Shown here: positions 1 through 7,335 of the stretch, piece after piece
Position numbering within the stretch: the stretch's first letter is position 1
Layout: every line of letters begins with the position of its first letter
DNA from: Bosea sp. 124
GTDB lineage: Bacteria; Pseudomonadota; Alphaproteobacteria; Rhizobiales; Beijerinckiaceae
Reading direction: 5' to 3'
Length of the DNA stretch: 64,000 nt
Assembly (NCBI RefSeq): GCF_003046175.1
Contig: NZ_PZZM01000001.1
Coordinates: 2,745,001 to 2,809,000 of the forward strand
The notes under the pieces: model-generated
Seen by the model: the letters and a program-made list of their open reading frames with translations, nothing else
What the model was told of the DNA's origin: nothing
Databases searched by the model: none
Translations under genes and position numbers: made by a program

Positions 1-878
1 ACGGTGAAGCCGAAGGAGAGCAGGGTCGAGGGCAGCAGGATGCGCGGAGCGTCGCGCCAGTGCTTCGCTGCCCAGATAAGGCTGCGCCGCGACCAGAGAT
101 GCGGTCGGACCAGTGCGAGCAGGCTGTCACGGCGTCGCCGCGCGACATAGGCAACGGCGATCATATGGCCGAGCGCATCGGCCAGAAACAGGGCCAGGGC
201 CTTGGGACCGAACAGCGCGATCAGCAGGAGCATCAGTATGGGCTGGACCAGCGCCTGCACGACATTGCCGTTGCCGATCGTCCCCAAGTCACCCTCCGCC
301 GCGGCTTCCGCCCAGAGCAGGCGCAGGGCTGCGCGTGCGCAGAGCGAGACGAGGAAGATCAGGGCCACGGCAGGTGCGATGTGCCCCATTCCCGCAAGGG
401 TCGCGAGAATCAGGGCGACGATGGCGAGGAAGACGATGGCGCAGGCCGTCGCGAGCCGAAACGCCAGGCCGAGGTGGTCGCGGTCGTCGTTGCGGAAGAA
501 AACGACCTCGAGTCGCATCAGCGCCGGGATCGAGAGGAATGACGCCGCCGCGCTGAACACCGCGAAGGCTGCGAAAACATGCGGCGGGCAGAAGACGGCC
601 GCGACAAGCAGTCCCCAGACCGAAATCAGCCGCGCCTGAACGAAGCGCAGGCCCAGCATCGCGGCCGAGCCGAAGCCCTGGCGCAATGCCGGGACGCGTC
701 GCGCGACGAAACGTCGGCCCTGCGCGAAGGCGAGGGCCGGGCGGCTGGACGGAAAGCCCGCCCGCTCCAGGGTAACGTGCGCGACCATGTCGACATCCAT
801 GTCTGGATCATCGGGCGGGCTGTCACCCTGCGAGACCCCAGTGCCGCCGGACGACGAGGTCTCGACAGTTGGGCTCAC
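1..878 (-). CDS. Flippase-like polysaccharide export membrane protein (partial)
   Basis: Reading the minus strand from a GTG at 878 gives an uninterrupted frame to the window edge, so the 3' end is missing. After about 75 hydrophilic residues come repeated hydrophobic segments (for example around ISVWGLLVAAVF, AIVFLAIVALILATL, ALIFLVSLC and LVQPILMLLLIALF) separated by short Arg-rich loops. This is the pattern of Wzx/MurJ-like or O-antigen flippase proteins that move lipid-linked saccharides across the inner membrane. The start is uncertain: an upstream ATG is in another frame and soon stops, and the ribosome site before the GTG is weak. The family call rests on topology and general resemblance, not on a catalytic motif. 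Confidence 0.55.
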   Translation of the reverse strand, partial: MSPTVETSSSGGTGVSQGDSPPDDPDMDVDMVAHVTLERAGFPSSRPALAFAQGRRFVARRVPALRQGFGSAAMLGLRFVQARLISVWGLLVAAVFCPPHVFAAFAVFSAAASFLSIPALMRLEVVFFRNDDRDHLGLAFRLATACAIVFLAIVALILATLAGMGHIAPAVALIFLVSLCARAALRLLWAEAAAEGDLGTIGNGNVVQALVQPILMLLLIALFGPKALALFLADALGHMIAVAYVARRRRDSLLALVRPHLWSRRSLIWAAKHWRDAPRILLPSTLLSFGFT

Positions 879-1016
879 GATGGCTCGGCCTTGGAGATGC
901 GAGGCTGCGCCAGCATGGTTAATAGGTGGTGAAGATGCGGCATGATTAACCGTTGATGGGGCTGCGCCCGGAAGGGCGCGAGGAAAGACCCCACAAATCG
1001 GGCCGCTCGATGGCCG

Positions 1017-1553
1017 TCAGACAAATTTCGTCTTGAGGGCCTCGAAGTGCTCTAGCTGATCCGGCAGCAGCGCGCGACTGGCGTCTCGTCGCACGAAGAC
1101 CTTGAACATCACATCGCCGGTCCCATTGAAGAACTGCACCGAGCAGGCGCGGCGCCCCTGGCCCGAAGCGCGATCGACGATGTAAACCGCCTTGCAGTTC
1201 TCGGCCTTGATATGGCCCCCGATGGGGCTGTCGCCATGGATATTGTAGTAGCCATGGCCGAAGGAGCCGACCGGCAGCGTGCCGACGCATTCCAGAACGA
1301 CATCGGGCGTGTGCATCAGGAACAGGACCTCGCCCCAGGTCGCGAGGTCCTGCCACACGGCCTCGAAGCGCTCGGCCGCGACGAAGAGCCGCTGCTCGGC
1401 GGGAAGCTGTTCGAGTGCGGTCCGGGTCGAGACGCCGGCCTCGCGGGCGATGGCCTCGATCAGGCCGTCGGGCTTGGCTGCGAGCAAGTCCCGGACGCGC
1501 TGGATCGCGTCCTGTGCCGGCGCGGCCGGCAGGTCTGCTTCAAGGATGGACAT
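1017..1553 (-). CDS. hutX: Heme utilization cytosolic carrier protein HutX
   Basis: 178 residues, the usual length for the HutX/HuvX family of cytoplasmic heme carriers that receive heme from the inner-membrane importer and pass it to a heme-degrading enzyme. The C-terminal two thirds carry the family core (GEVLFLMHTPDVVLE near residue 75, then GHGYYNIHGDSPIGGHI with its His residues, then the FFNGTGDVMFKVFV strand). Its ATG lies 9 bases downstream of the stop of the heme monooxygenase gene, so the two form an operon, divergent from hmuTUV. Regulation by iron through the palindrome at 2062-2100 is an inference. Confidence 0.88.
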   Translation of the reverse strand: MSILEADLPAAPAQDAIQRVRDLLAAKPDGLIEAIAREAGVSTRTALEQLPAEQRLFVAAERFEAVWQDLATWGEVLFLMHTPDVVLECVGTLPVGSFGHGYYNIHGDSPIGGHIKAENCKAVYIVDRASGQGRRACSVQFFNGTGDVMFKVFVRRDASRALLPDQLEHFEALKTKFV

Positions 1554-1562
1554 GGGCCGGCC

Positions 1563-1910
1563 TTACTCGGCCGCCTGGAGCGGGCGGCGCGGATTGATCT
1601 CGCTCAGGACCGTCTCGAAGCCCTCGAATTCGGGATGGCCAAGGAAGAGCGGCTTCTCGCGCTTCTGTCCGGCATTGCGGTGCGAATCCCGGAACTGTTC
1701 CGACGTCGTCCAGGCGGTGAAGTCATCCTTCGAGGCCCAGGTGGTGTGGGAGGAGTAGAGCGTGTGATCCTCCTTCTCCGGCCCCTTGAGCAGGTGAAAG
1801 GCGAGGAAGCCCGGCATTTCGTCGAGGCGGGTCTTGCGCGACGACCAGACGGTCTCGAACGCGGCCTCCTCACCCTTCGCGACCTTGAAGCGGTTCATGG
1901 CGATGAACAT
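1563..1910 (-). CDS. IsdG/HmuQ-type heme-degrading monooxygenase
   Basis: A 115-residue single-domain ferredoxin-like (ABM fold) protein. IsdG-type heme oxygenases use an Asn, a Trp and a His; here Asn6 (FIAMNRF), Trp67 (FTAWTTS) and His77 (FRDSHRNAG) occupy exactly those spacings, which makes a heme-cleaving role much likelier than a quinone-type monooxygenase. It would open cytosolic heme to release iron. The start at 1910 gives the family N-terminus; the frame continues upstream to 2051 but that extension (MTLIFSFTRSGQG...) is not family-like. First gene of the operon with hutX. Rhizobial relatives are named HmuQ or HmuD. Confidence 0.87.
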   Translation of the reverse strand: MFIAMNRFKVAKGEEAAFETVWSSRKTRLDEMPGFLAFHLLKGPEKEDHTLYSSHTTWASKDDFTAWTTSEQFRDSHRNAGQKREKPLFLGHPEFEGFETVLSEINPRRPLQAAE

Positions 1911-2061
1911 CGGAATCGTCCTGTTCTGTCTTGATGCCTGGAGGCGGAGTCGCGACCGGACGCCGGCGCGCGGGAATTCGGGCGCCGGGCGCCATGTCGC
2001 ATTGCGGCATCGCCCTTGACCGCTTCTAGTAAAGCTGAATATCAACGTCAATAACGCTGAC

Positions 2062-2100
2062 GTAGTTCTTAGTTTTGAATAATTAAAAACTGAGAACTAC
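2062..2100. promoter_or_regulatory. 39-bp palindrome, candidate Irr/iron-control operator
   Basis: Left arm 2062-2076 and right arm 2086-2100 are complementary at 14 of 15 positions, and the 9-base centre is itself nearly symmetric about 2081. The central 17 bases (TTTTGAATAATTAAAAA, 2073-2089) match 14 of 17 positions of the rhizobial iron control element TTTRGAAYNRTTCYARA as I recall it. It sits between the divergent heme-oxygenase/hutX and hmuTUV operons in an AT-rich pocket, where an operator or both promoters would be expected. Binding by Irr (or RirA) is inference. Confidence 0.6.
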
Positions 2101-2185
2101 TTGTTGGACCGACAAATACAGTGCCGGCTTCGCAGCCCTTCGCCGTCGTGCGAAGCGGCGCCGCCGGCCATCAGGAGATCCAGCC

Positions 2186-3142
2186 ATGGTCGCCCGTAGT
2201 GCCCACCCGGCAGACTGGCATCGGCAGCCCGACAGGCGCGAACTTTCCGCTGCGATCGGCCTGACTCTGCTCGCGGTCGGCAGCCTGCTTCTGCCGGCCG
2301 GATTCGCCAGCCCCGCGCTGGGCCAGATGCCGGACCGCATCGTCTCGGTTGGCGGCGTGATCACCGAGGTGATCTATGCGCTCGGTCTGCAGGATCGCGT
2401 CGTCGGCGTGGACTCGACCAGCCAGTTTCCGGCCGACGCGCTGCGCGACAAGGCCAATGTCGGCTATGTCCGGGCCTTGTCGGCGGAAGGCGTGCTGTCG
2501 CTGAAGCCGTCGCTCGTGATGGTCATCGACGGGGCGGGACCGCCCGGCGCGGTCTCGCTGCTGAACGAATCGGGCGTGCGGATCGCTCGCATCCCGGACG
2601 ATACCAGTGCCGCGGGCGTTGCGGCCAAGATCGAGGCGATCGGCGGGGTGCTCGGTGCGGCCGAGCCGGCCGGCCGTCTGGCGGCACAGACGCGGGCGCG
2701 CTTCGAGGAGCTCGCGACGCTGAAGCAGGCCATTGCGCAGAAGCGGCGGGTGCTGTTCGTGCTGTCGCTGCAGAACGGCCGTGTCCTGGTCGGAGGGCGC
2801 AACAGCTCGGCCGATGCGATCATCGCGCATGCCGGGGGCATCAATGTCGCCGACGGCATCGAGGGCTACAAGACCATGACGGACGAGGCGATCATGGCCG
2901 GCGCGCCTGACATGATCCTGATGATGCGCAACAGCAGCAGCCACAACACCACGCCCGACGAACTCTTCGCCATGCCCGCCTTCGCCGAGACGCCGGCCGC
3001 GAAGCAGAAGCGGCTCACCACCATGGACGGGCTCTATCTGCTCGGCTTCGGCCCGCGCACGCCGCTTGCCGCGCGCGACCTGATGGCGGCGATCTACCCT
3101 GAAGCGGCGATCCCGCCGTTGAAGACCGCGAACGCGCCGTGA
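2186..3142 (+). CDS. hmuT: Heme ABC transporter, periplasmic heme-binding protein HmuT
   Basis: 318 residues. An N-terminal hydrophobic stretch (LTLLAVGSLLLPAGFASPALGQ, about residues 28-50) is a signal peptide ending near ALGQ. The mature part is a class III (helical backbone) binding protein: it opens with RIVSVGGVITEVIYALG, has the GVDSTSQFP motif typical of heme-binding members, and closes with GLYLLGFGPRTP. It captures heme in the periplasm for HmuUV. The ribosome site AGGAG lies 8 bases before the ATG. The stop overlaps the hmuU start by four bases (GTGA). Confidence 0.92.
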   Translation: MVARSAHPADWHRQPDRRELSAAIGLTLLAVGSLLLPAGFASPALGQMPDRIVSVGGVITEVIYALGLQDRVVGVDSTSQFPADALRDKANVGYVRALSAEGVLSLKPSLVMVIDGAGPPGAVSLLNESGVRIARIPDDTSAAGVAAKIEAIGGVLGAAEPAGRLAAQTRARFEELATLKQAIAQKRRVLFVLSLQNGRVLVGGRNSSADAIIAHAGGINVADGIEGYKTMTDEAIMAGAPDMILMMRNSSSHNTTPDELFAMPAFAETPAAKQKRLTTMDGLYLLGFGPRTPLAARDLMAAIYPEAAIPPLKTANAP

Positions 3143-4245
3143 CGCTCGCCTTGCCACCCGTGCCGAGCCTCCCGGTCGGTCTCGCAGCGCTGATCGCAGG
3201 ACGGCGCCGGTTTGCCGGTTTCGCCGTCGCCGGCCTGGCTCTGGGGTGCCTGGTGCTGACGCTGGTCGCGATCGGCCAGGGCGCGATCGCGATTCCGCCA
3301 GGCCGCGTTGCCGAGATCCTGTGGGCGCGGCTGACCGGCGATACTGGGCTGCTGGAGGGGCGCGACGTTCTCGTCGTGCTCAACATCCGCCTGCCGCGCG
3401 TGCTGCTCGGGCTGCTCGTCGGTGCTGGTCTCGCGGTCTCGGGGGCTCTGATGCAGGGGCTCTTCCGCAATCCGCTGGCCGATCCCGGGCTCGTCGGCGT
3501 CTCGGCCGGTGCGGGGCTCGCGGCGGCTGCGACCATTGTGCTTGGCGACCGCTTCCTGACCGGCACGCTGATGAAGCTACCCTTCGCGGTGCTGCCCTTC
3601 GGTGCCTTCTGCGGCGGGCTCATTTCAACGCTGGTGCTCTATCTGATCGCGACGCGCGAGGGCCGCACCTCGGTCGCGACCATGCTTCTCGCCGGTGTCG
3701 CGCTGGGGGCGCTCGCGGGAGCGATGACGGGGCTGCTCGCCTTCATCTCGGACGACCGGCAATTGCGCGACCTGACCTTCTGGTCGATGGGCAGCCTGGG
3801 CGGCGCGAGCTGGACCAAGCTGACGGCCATCGCGCCGATCGTGATCCCGCTGCTGCTCGCCATGCCGCTGCTGGCGCGCGGCCTGAACGGGCTGATGCTG
3901 GGCGAGGCGGAAGCCTATCACCTCGGCATCCCTGTCCAGCGCATCAAGGCTCTGGCGATCCTGTTGGTGGCGCTCGCCGTTGGCGCGAGCGTCGCCTCGG
4001 CCGGTCTGGTCGGCTTCGTCGGTATCGTGGTGCCGCATCTGATCCGTCTCGCGGTGGGGCCCGATCATCGCCTGCTGTTGCCGCTCTCGGCTCTGGGCGG
4101 CGCGATCCTGCTCGTCGGCGCCGACATCGTCGCAAGGTTGATCGTGGCGCCGGCCGAACTGCCGATCGGCATCGTCACGGCCGCGATCGGCGCACCCTTC
4201 TTCCTGTGGCTGCTGCTGCGCCGCTCGGGGCCGCTCGATGTCTGA
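3139..4245 (+). CDS. hmuU: Heme ABC transporter permease HmuU
   Basis: 368 residues, FecCD/BtuC permease family with about ten hydrophobic helices. Diagnostic stretches are RLPRVLLGLLVGAGLAVSGALMQGLFRNPLADPGLVGVS (residues ~85-125), where the coupling region begins, and GLVGFVGIVVPHLIRL near residue 290, which contacts the ATPase. It forms the inner-membrane heme channel as a dimer. It starts with GTG at 3139 inside the hmuT stop, and its own end overlaps hmuV by 8 bases, so the three genes are translationally coupled. Confidence 0.92.
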   Translation: MTLALPPVPSLPVGLAALIAGRRRFAGFAVAGLALGCLVLTLVAIGQGAIAIPPGRVAEILWARLTGDTGLLEGRDVLVVLNIRLPRVLLGLLVGAGLAVSGALMQGLFRNPLADPGLVGVSAGAGLAAAATIVLGDRFLTGTLMKLPFAVLPFGAFCGGLISTLVLYLIATREGRTSVATMLLAGVALGALAGAMTGLLAFISDDRQLRDLTFWSMGSLGGASWTKLTAIAPIVIPLLLAMPLLARGLNGLMLGEAEAYHLGIPVQRIKALAILLVALAVGASVASAGLVGFVGIVVPHLIRLAVGPDHRLLLPLSALGGAILLVGADIVARLIVAPAELPIGIVTAAIGAPFFLWLLLRRSGPLDV

Positions 4246-5071
4246 ACCCGGCTGCAACGACGCGATCGTCTCGGCTCGGGGGCTGAGCTTCCACGCCGAC
4301 GGGCGGGCACTGGTGAACGACGCCACGCTCGACCTGACGCCCGGCTCGACGACGATCCTGATCGGCCCGAACGGCGCGGGAAAATCGACGCTGCTGAAGC
4401 TCATGACCGGCGAGGCGAAGGCGTCGCGTGGGCATGTCGCCGTCGACGGCGAGAACCTGCATGCGATCCCGGCCTGGCGGCTTGCTTGCCAGCGCGCGGT
4501 GATGGCGCAGCATGCGCGGCTGGTATTCCCCTTCAGCGTCTACGAGGTGGCGAGCCTTGGTGTCGACGGCATCGGCCGGGCGCTGCCGCGCCAGCGCCGC
4601 GAAGCACTGGTCGGCGAATGCCTGGCGGCGGCGGGCGTGCTCGATCTCGCCGGCCGGCGCTACCAGACGCTTTCCGGTGGGGAGCAGCAACGTGTGCAGT
4701 TTGCCCGCGTACTCTGTCAGATCGAGGCCGGACGCAGCGTTGCCGCGCGGCAGGCGCTCTTCCTCGACGAGCCGATCGCCAGCCTCGACCTCTGCCACCA
4801 GCTCGCGCTGCTCGACATGGCCCGGGCCATCGCGGCCCGCGGCGTCGCGGTGCTGGTCGTGTTGCATGATCTCAATCTCGCGGTGACCTATGCCGACCAT
4901 CTCGTGGTGATGGATCAGGGCGCGATCATCGCTCAGGGCGCCCCGGCGAAGACGCTGGACGACGCGTTGCTGCGCCAGGTCTTCAAGGTCGATCTCTCGC
5001 TCAGCCGGGCGCCGGCGCCGGGCCTGCCCTTCCTGCTGCCGCAGCAGCATCGGATCAGCCCGGCGGCCTGA
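4238..5071 (+). CDS. hmuV: Heme ABC transporter ATP-binding protein HmuV
   Basis: 277 residues with all ABC ATPase motifs: Walker A GPNGAGKST near residue 43, signature LSGGEQQRV near 146, Walker B ALFLDEP near 172 with catalytic Glu, and the switch His in VLHDLNLAV near 208. It powers heme import through HmuU. A short insertion between signature and Walker B (CQIEAGRSVAARQ) is usual in heme and hemin members. Last gene of hmuTUV; no strong terminator is seen before the GATTCA repeat region. Confidence 0.92.
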   Translation: MSEPGCNDAIVSARGLSFHADGRALVNDATLDLTPGSTTILIGPNGAGKSTLLKLMTGEAKASRGHVAVDGENLHAIPAWRLACQRAVMAQHARLVFPFSVYEVASLGVDGIGRALPRQRREALVGECLAAAGVLDLAGRRYQTLSGGEQQRVQFARVLCQIEAGRSVAARQALFLDEPIASLDLCHQLALLDMARAIAARGVAVLVVLHDLNLAVTYADHLVVMDQGAIIAQGAPAKTLDDALLRQVFKVDLSLSRAPAPGLPFLLPQQHRISPAA

Positions 5072-5083
5072 CCATGCTGCGCT

Positions 5084-5153
5084 GATTCAGGCGTGATTCA
5101 CGGGCGATTCATCCTGAATCACGGCTTCACCATATCGCTCAACCGCCGATTCA
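5084..5153. promoter_or_regulatory. Phased GATTCA direct repeats upstream of L,D-transpeptidase
   Basis: GATTCA occurs at 5084, 5095, 5106 and 5148, with an inverted copy TGAATC at 5115. The spacings of 11, 11 and 42 bases are close to multiples of a helical turn, so all sites face the same side of the DNA. OmpR/PhoB-type response regulators commonly bind such 11-bp-phased direct repeats. The block lies 50-120 bases upstream of the transpeptidase start. The regulator is unknown. Confidence 0.4.
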
Positions 5154-5203
5154 GGGGATCGGCGCGACATCTCCCGCCTGTTCTCCGTGCGGGAGGTTCG
5201 CCC

Positions 5204-5734
5204 ATGACCAGACGCCACGCTTCGATCGACATCCTGCTCGCGGCGGCCCTCGCGCTGCCGCTCTCGGCTCTGGCCGCCGGTCAGGCGGCGGCCCGCGAGG
5301 TCGTTCAGCTACGCGATGCACGTTATCATCCCGGCACCATCGTGATCCGCACGGGCGAGCGCCGGCTCTATCTCGTCACCAGCGGCGGCGAAGCGATCCG
5401 CTACACCATCGCGGTCGGGAAGGCCGGCAAGCAGTGGCGCGGCGTCAAATATGTCGAGGAGATGCAGGTCGATCCGGCCTGGAGCCCGCCAGCTTCGGTG
5501 AAGCGCGACAATCCAAGGCTGCCGGACGTCATCCCTGGCGGCTCGCCGCGGAACCCGATGGGCGCGCGCGTGATCGGGCTCGGGCCCGGTGGCGAATACG
5601 CCATCCACGGCACCAACATGCCCGGAACGATCGGGACCGCGGCTTCCTATGGCTGCTTCCGCATGCACAATCAGGATGTCGCGGATCTCTATGCCCGCGT
5701 TCGCATGGGCACGCCGGTGGTGGTCCTTCCCTGA
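5204..5734 (+). CDS. L,D-transpeptidase (YkuD/ErfK family)
   Basis: 176 residues. A signal peptide (IDILLAAALALPLSALAAGQAAA) leads to a single YkuD domain that begins PGTIVIRTGERRLYLV. The catalytic region contains IHGTN and, about 15 residues later, SYGCFRMHN, holding the active-site His and Cys. Such enzymes make 3-3 cross-links in peptidoglycan or attach proteins to it in the periplasm. The start at 5204 is preferred because GGGAGG lies 8 bases upstream and it gives a proper signal peptide; an in-frame ATG at 5093 would add a non-family extension. Monocistronic. Confidence 0.88.
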   Translation: MTRRHASIDILLAAALALPLSALAAGQAAAREVVQLRDARYHPGTIVIRTGERRLYLVTSGGEAIRYTIAVGKAGKQWRGVKYVEEMQVDPAWSPPASVKRDNPRLPDVIPGGSPRNPMGARVIGLGPGGEYAIHGTNMPGTIGTAASYGCFRMHNQDVADLYARVRMGTPVVVLP

Positions 5735-5767
5735 CGGGCGATTGCCGGTCGCCGGATTTCCTTCAGC

Positions 5768-6715
5768 CTAAAGCGGCACGCCGGAGGGCAGGGGCTTGCC
5801 GGCGAAGAAGGCCTCGAGATTGCGCAGCAACAGCGCCTGCTGAGCAGCCTGGGCGCTTTCGGTCGTGGCGGCGATGTGAGGTGTCAGGATCGCGTTGTCG
5901 AGTGCCTTGAGGCGGTCGGGAACATTCGGTTCGTTCTCGAAGACATCAAGGCCGGCGCCCGCGATAGTCCCGGCTGCAAGCGCGTCGCACAATGCGTCCT
6001 CGTCGACGGCGATGCCGCGTGAGATGTTGATGAGATGGCCGCCCGGCCCCAGCGCCTGCAGCACCTGCGCATTCACGGCATGGCGGGTTTCGACGCTGGC
6101 ACGGACCGCGACCATCAGCACATCCGCCCATGCGGCGAGGTTGAGCAGGCTGTCCTGGTAGAGATAGGGCAGTTCCGGACGCTTCGAGCGGTTGTGATAG
6201 CCGATCTCCATGCCGAAGGCGGTCGCCATCGTTGCGATCCGGGCACCGATGGCGCCGAGCCCGTAAATGCCGAGCCGGCGGCCGGCGAGGCCCGGAACGA
6301 AGGGCAGGCGCTCGATCGCATTCCCGCCCCAGCGGCCGGCCCGAATGTAGCGATCGCCTTTCCCGATCTGGCGAACGCTCGCGATCGTCAGGCCGATGGC
6401 GAATTCGGCGACGGCGTCGGCATTGGCGTCGGCGGCATTGCTGAGCAGGATGCCGCGCGCCCTGGCATGGGCCTGGTCGACGCCTTCGACGCCGGTGCCA
6501 TAGCAGGCGACGAGGCCGAGCTTCGGCAGCGCGTCCATCAGCGCGGCGTCGGTGCGCCAGCCGCCGACGGTCAGCAGCACGCGGGCTTCGCCGGTTCCCG
6601 GAGGCAACGCAGCATCCGGCGAGCGTTCCATGGGCCCCAGCAGTTCATAGTCATGGCGCAGTCGTGCGACGAGCGCGGCAGGCATCTTGGGGGCCATCAG
6701 GATGGTCGGCTTCAT
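5768..6715 (-). CDS. D-isomer-specific 2-hydroxyacid dehydrogenase
   Basis: 315 residues. The Rossmann NAD(P) motif GIYGLGAIGARIA is near residue 145, followed by HNRSKRPE, where Asn-Arg-Ser suggests NADPH preference. The catalytic Arg (NISRGIAVDE), Glu (VFENEPNVP) and His (LTPHIAATTE) are all present. It likely reduces glyoxylate, hydroxypyruvate or a similar 2-keto acid. The chosen start (MKPTILMAPK) matches the family; an upstream in-frame ATG at 6754 would add 13 odd residues. It converges with the L,D-transpeptidase gene, with only about 30 bases between stops. Confidence 0.88.
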   Translation of the reverse strand: MKPTILMAPKMPAALVARLRHDYELLGPMERSPDAALPPGTGEARVLLTVGGWRTDAALMDALPKLGLVACYGTGVEGVDQAHARARGILLSNAADANADAVAEFAIGLTIASVRQIGKGDRYIRAGRWGGNAIERLPFVPGLAGRRLGIYGLGAIGARIATMATAFGMEIGYHNRSKRPELPYLYQDSLLNLAAWADVLMVAVRASVETRHAVNAQVLQALGPGGHLINISRGIAVDEDALCDALAAGTIAGAGLDVFENEPNVPDRLKALDNAILTPHIAATTESAQAAQQALLLRNLEAFFAGKPLPSGVPL

Positions 6716-6950
6716 CGGTCGGTCTGCTCCATGTCGGATGCTGCATCGCAGCATCTTGGAGCGCGCGGCTCAAGATGCGCTGTCGAGGGGGCGGCATATG
6801 CCCCGCGCATCGCGGATGAAGTTCCGCTAGGGCCGGAAAAAGCGACCAAGCGGTCGCTCGCCCCTCGCGTGCGACAAAAAAGCGCGTTAACGTTTGGGCG
6901 CGACAGAAACAGACCGGACGCGGCGCTGTCCGGCTCAACAGGGGCTACAG

Positions 6951-7268
6951 ATGGATCATCTTGCCGACGTCAAGAAATTCGCCAAGAAGCCGCTCAACGA
7001 AGCGGCCTTTGCGGGTATGTCGAAGTCCTATGCTCTTGTCATGAGCAAGCCCGACACCCGCTATGTGGCATGCTCCGATCCGGCCGAGCTGGACCGCGTC
7101 CGCGAGAATTTCCTGAAGAAGAAGCTCGGTCTGAAGACCGCCGATCTCGATGCTTCGGTGAAGGCGACCTGCGAGCATATGAAGGCGGACAAGACCAAGT
7201 CACGTCTGACCTTCTATTATCTTCTGGCCGAGCATTACGGGAAGCTGGATTTGTTTGTAAAGAAGTGA
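6951..7268 (+). CDS. DUF2853 family protein
   Basis: 105 residues, cytosolic and helix-rich with many Lys. The pattern DHLADVKKFAKKPLNEAAFAGMSKSYALVMSKPDTRYVACSDPAELDRVRENFLKKKLGL is characteristic of DUF2853, a small alphaproteobacterial family of unknown function. AGGGG lies 7 bases before the ATG. An upstream in-frame start at 6894 would add 19 residues without family resemblance. It stands alone, convergent with the cyclopropane synthase gene. Confidence 0.8.
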   Translation: MDHLADVKKFAKKPLNEAAFAGMSKSYALVMSKPDTRYVACSDPAELDRVRENFLKKKLGLKTADLDASVKATCEHMKADKTKSRLTFYYLLAEHYGKLDLFVKK

Positions 7269-7285
7269 CAATGGGCCGTCGGCAA

Positions 7286-7335
7286 TAGGCAGTGGGCAAT
7301 CGACATGAACGCTTGTTTCCACTGCCCACTGCCTA
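7286..7335. terminator. Inverted repeat between convergent genes
   Basis: A 13-base arm TAGGCAGTGGGCA (7286-7298) is perfectly repeated in inverse at 7323-7335 with a 24-base loop. It lies between the DUF2853 gene and the convergent cyclopropane synthase gene, and the right arm contains the latter's TAG stop. There is no clear U-run, so it may be a dispersed palindromic repeat used as an end-of-transcript structure. Confidence 0.5.

Noticed and set aside
2171..3157. Long minus-strand frame opposite hmuT
   Set aside because: Composition is Arg/Asp/His-rich antisense of a GC-rich gene; hmuT on the plus strand has family motifs and a ribosome site.
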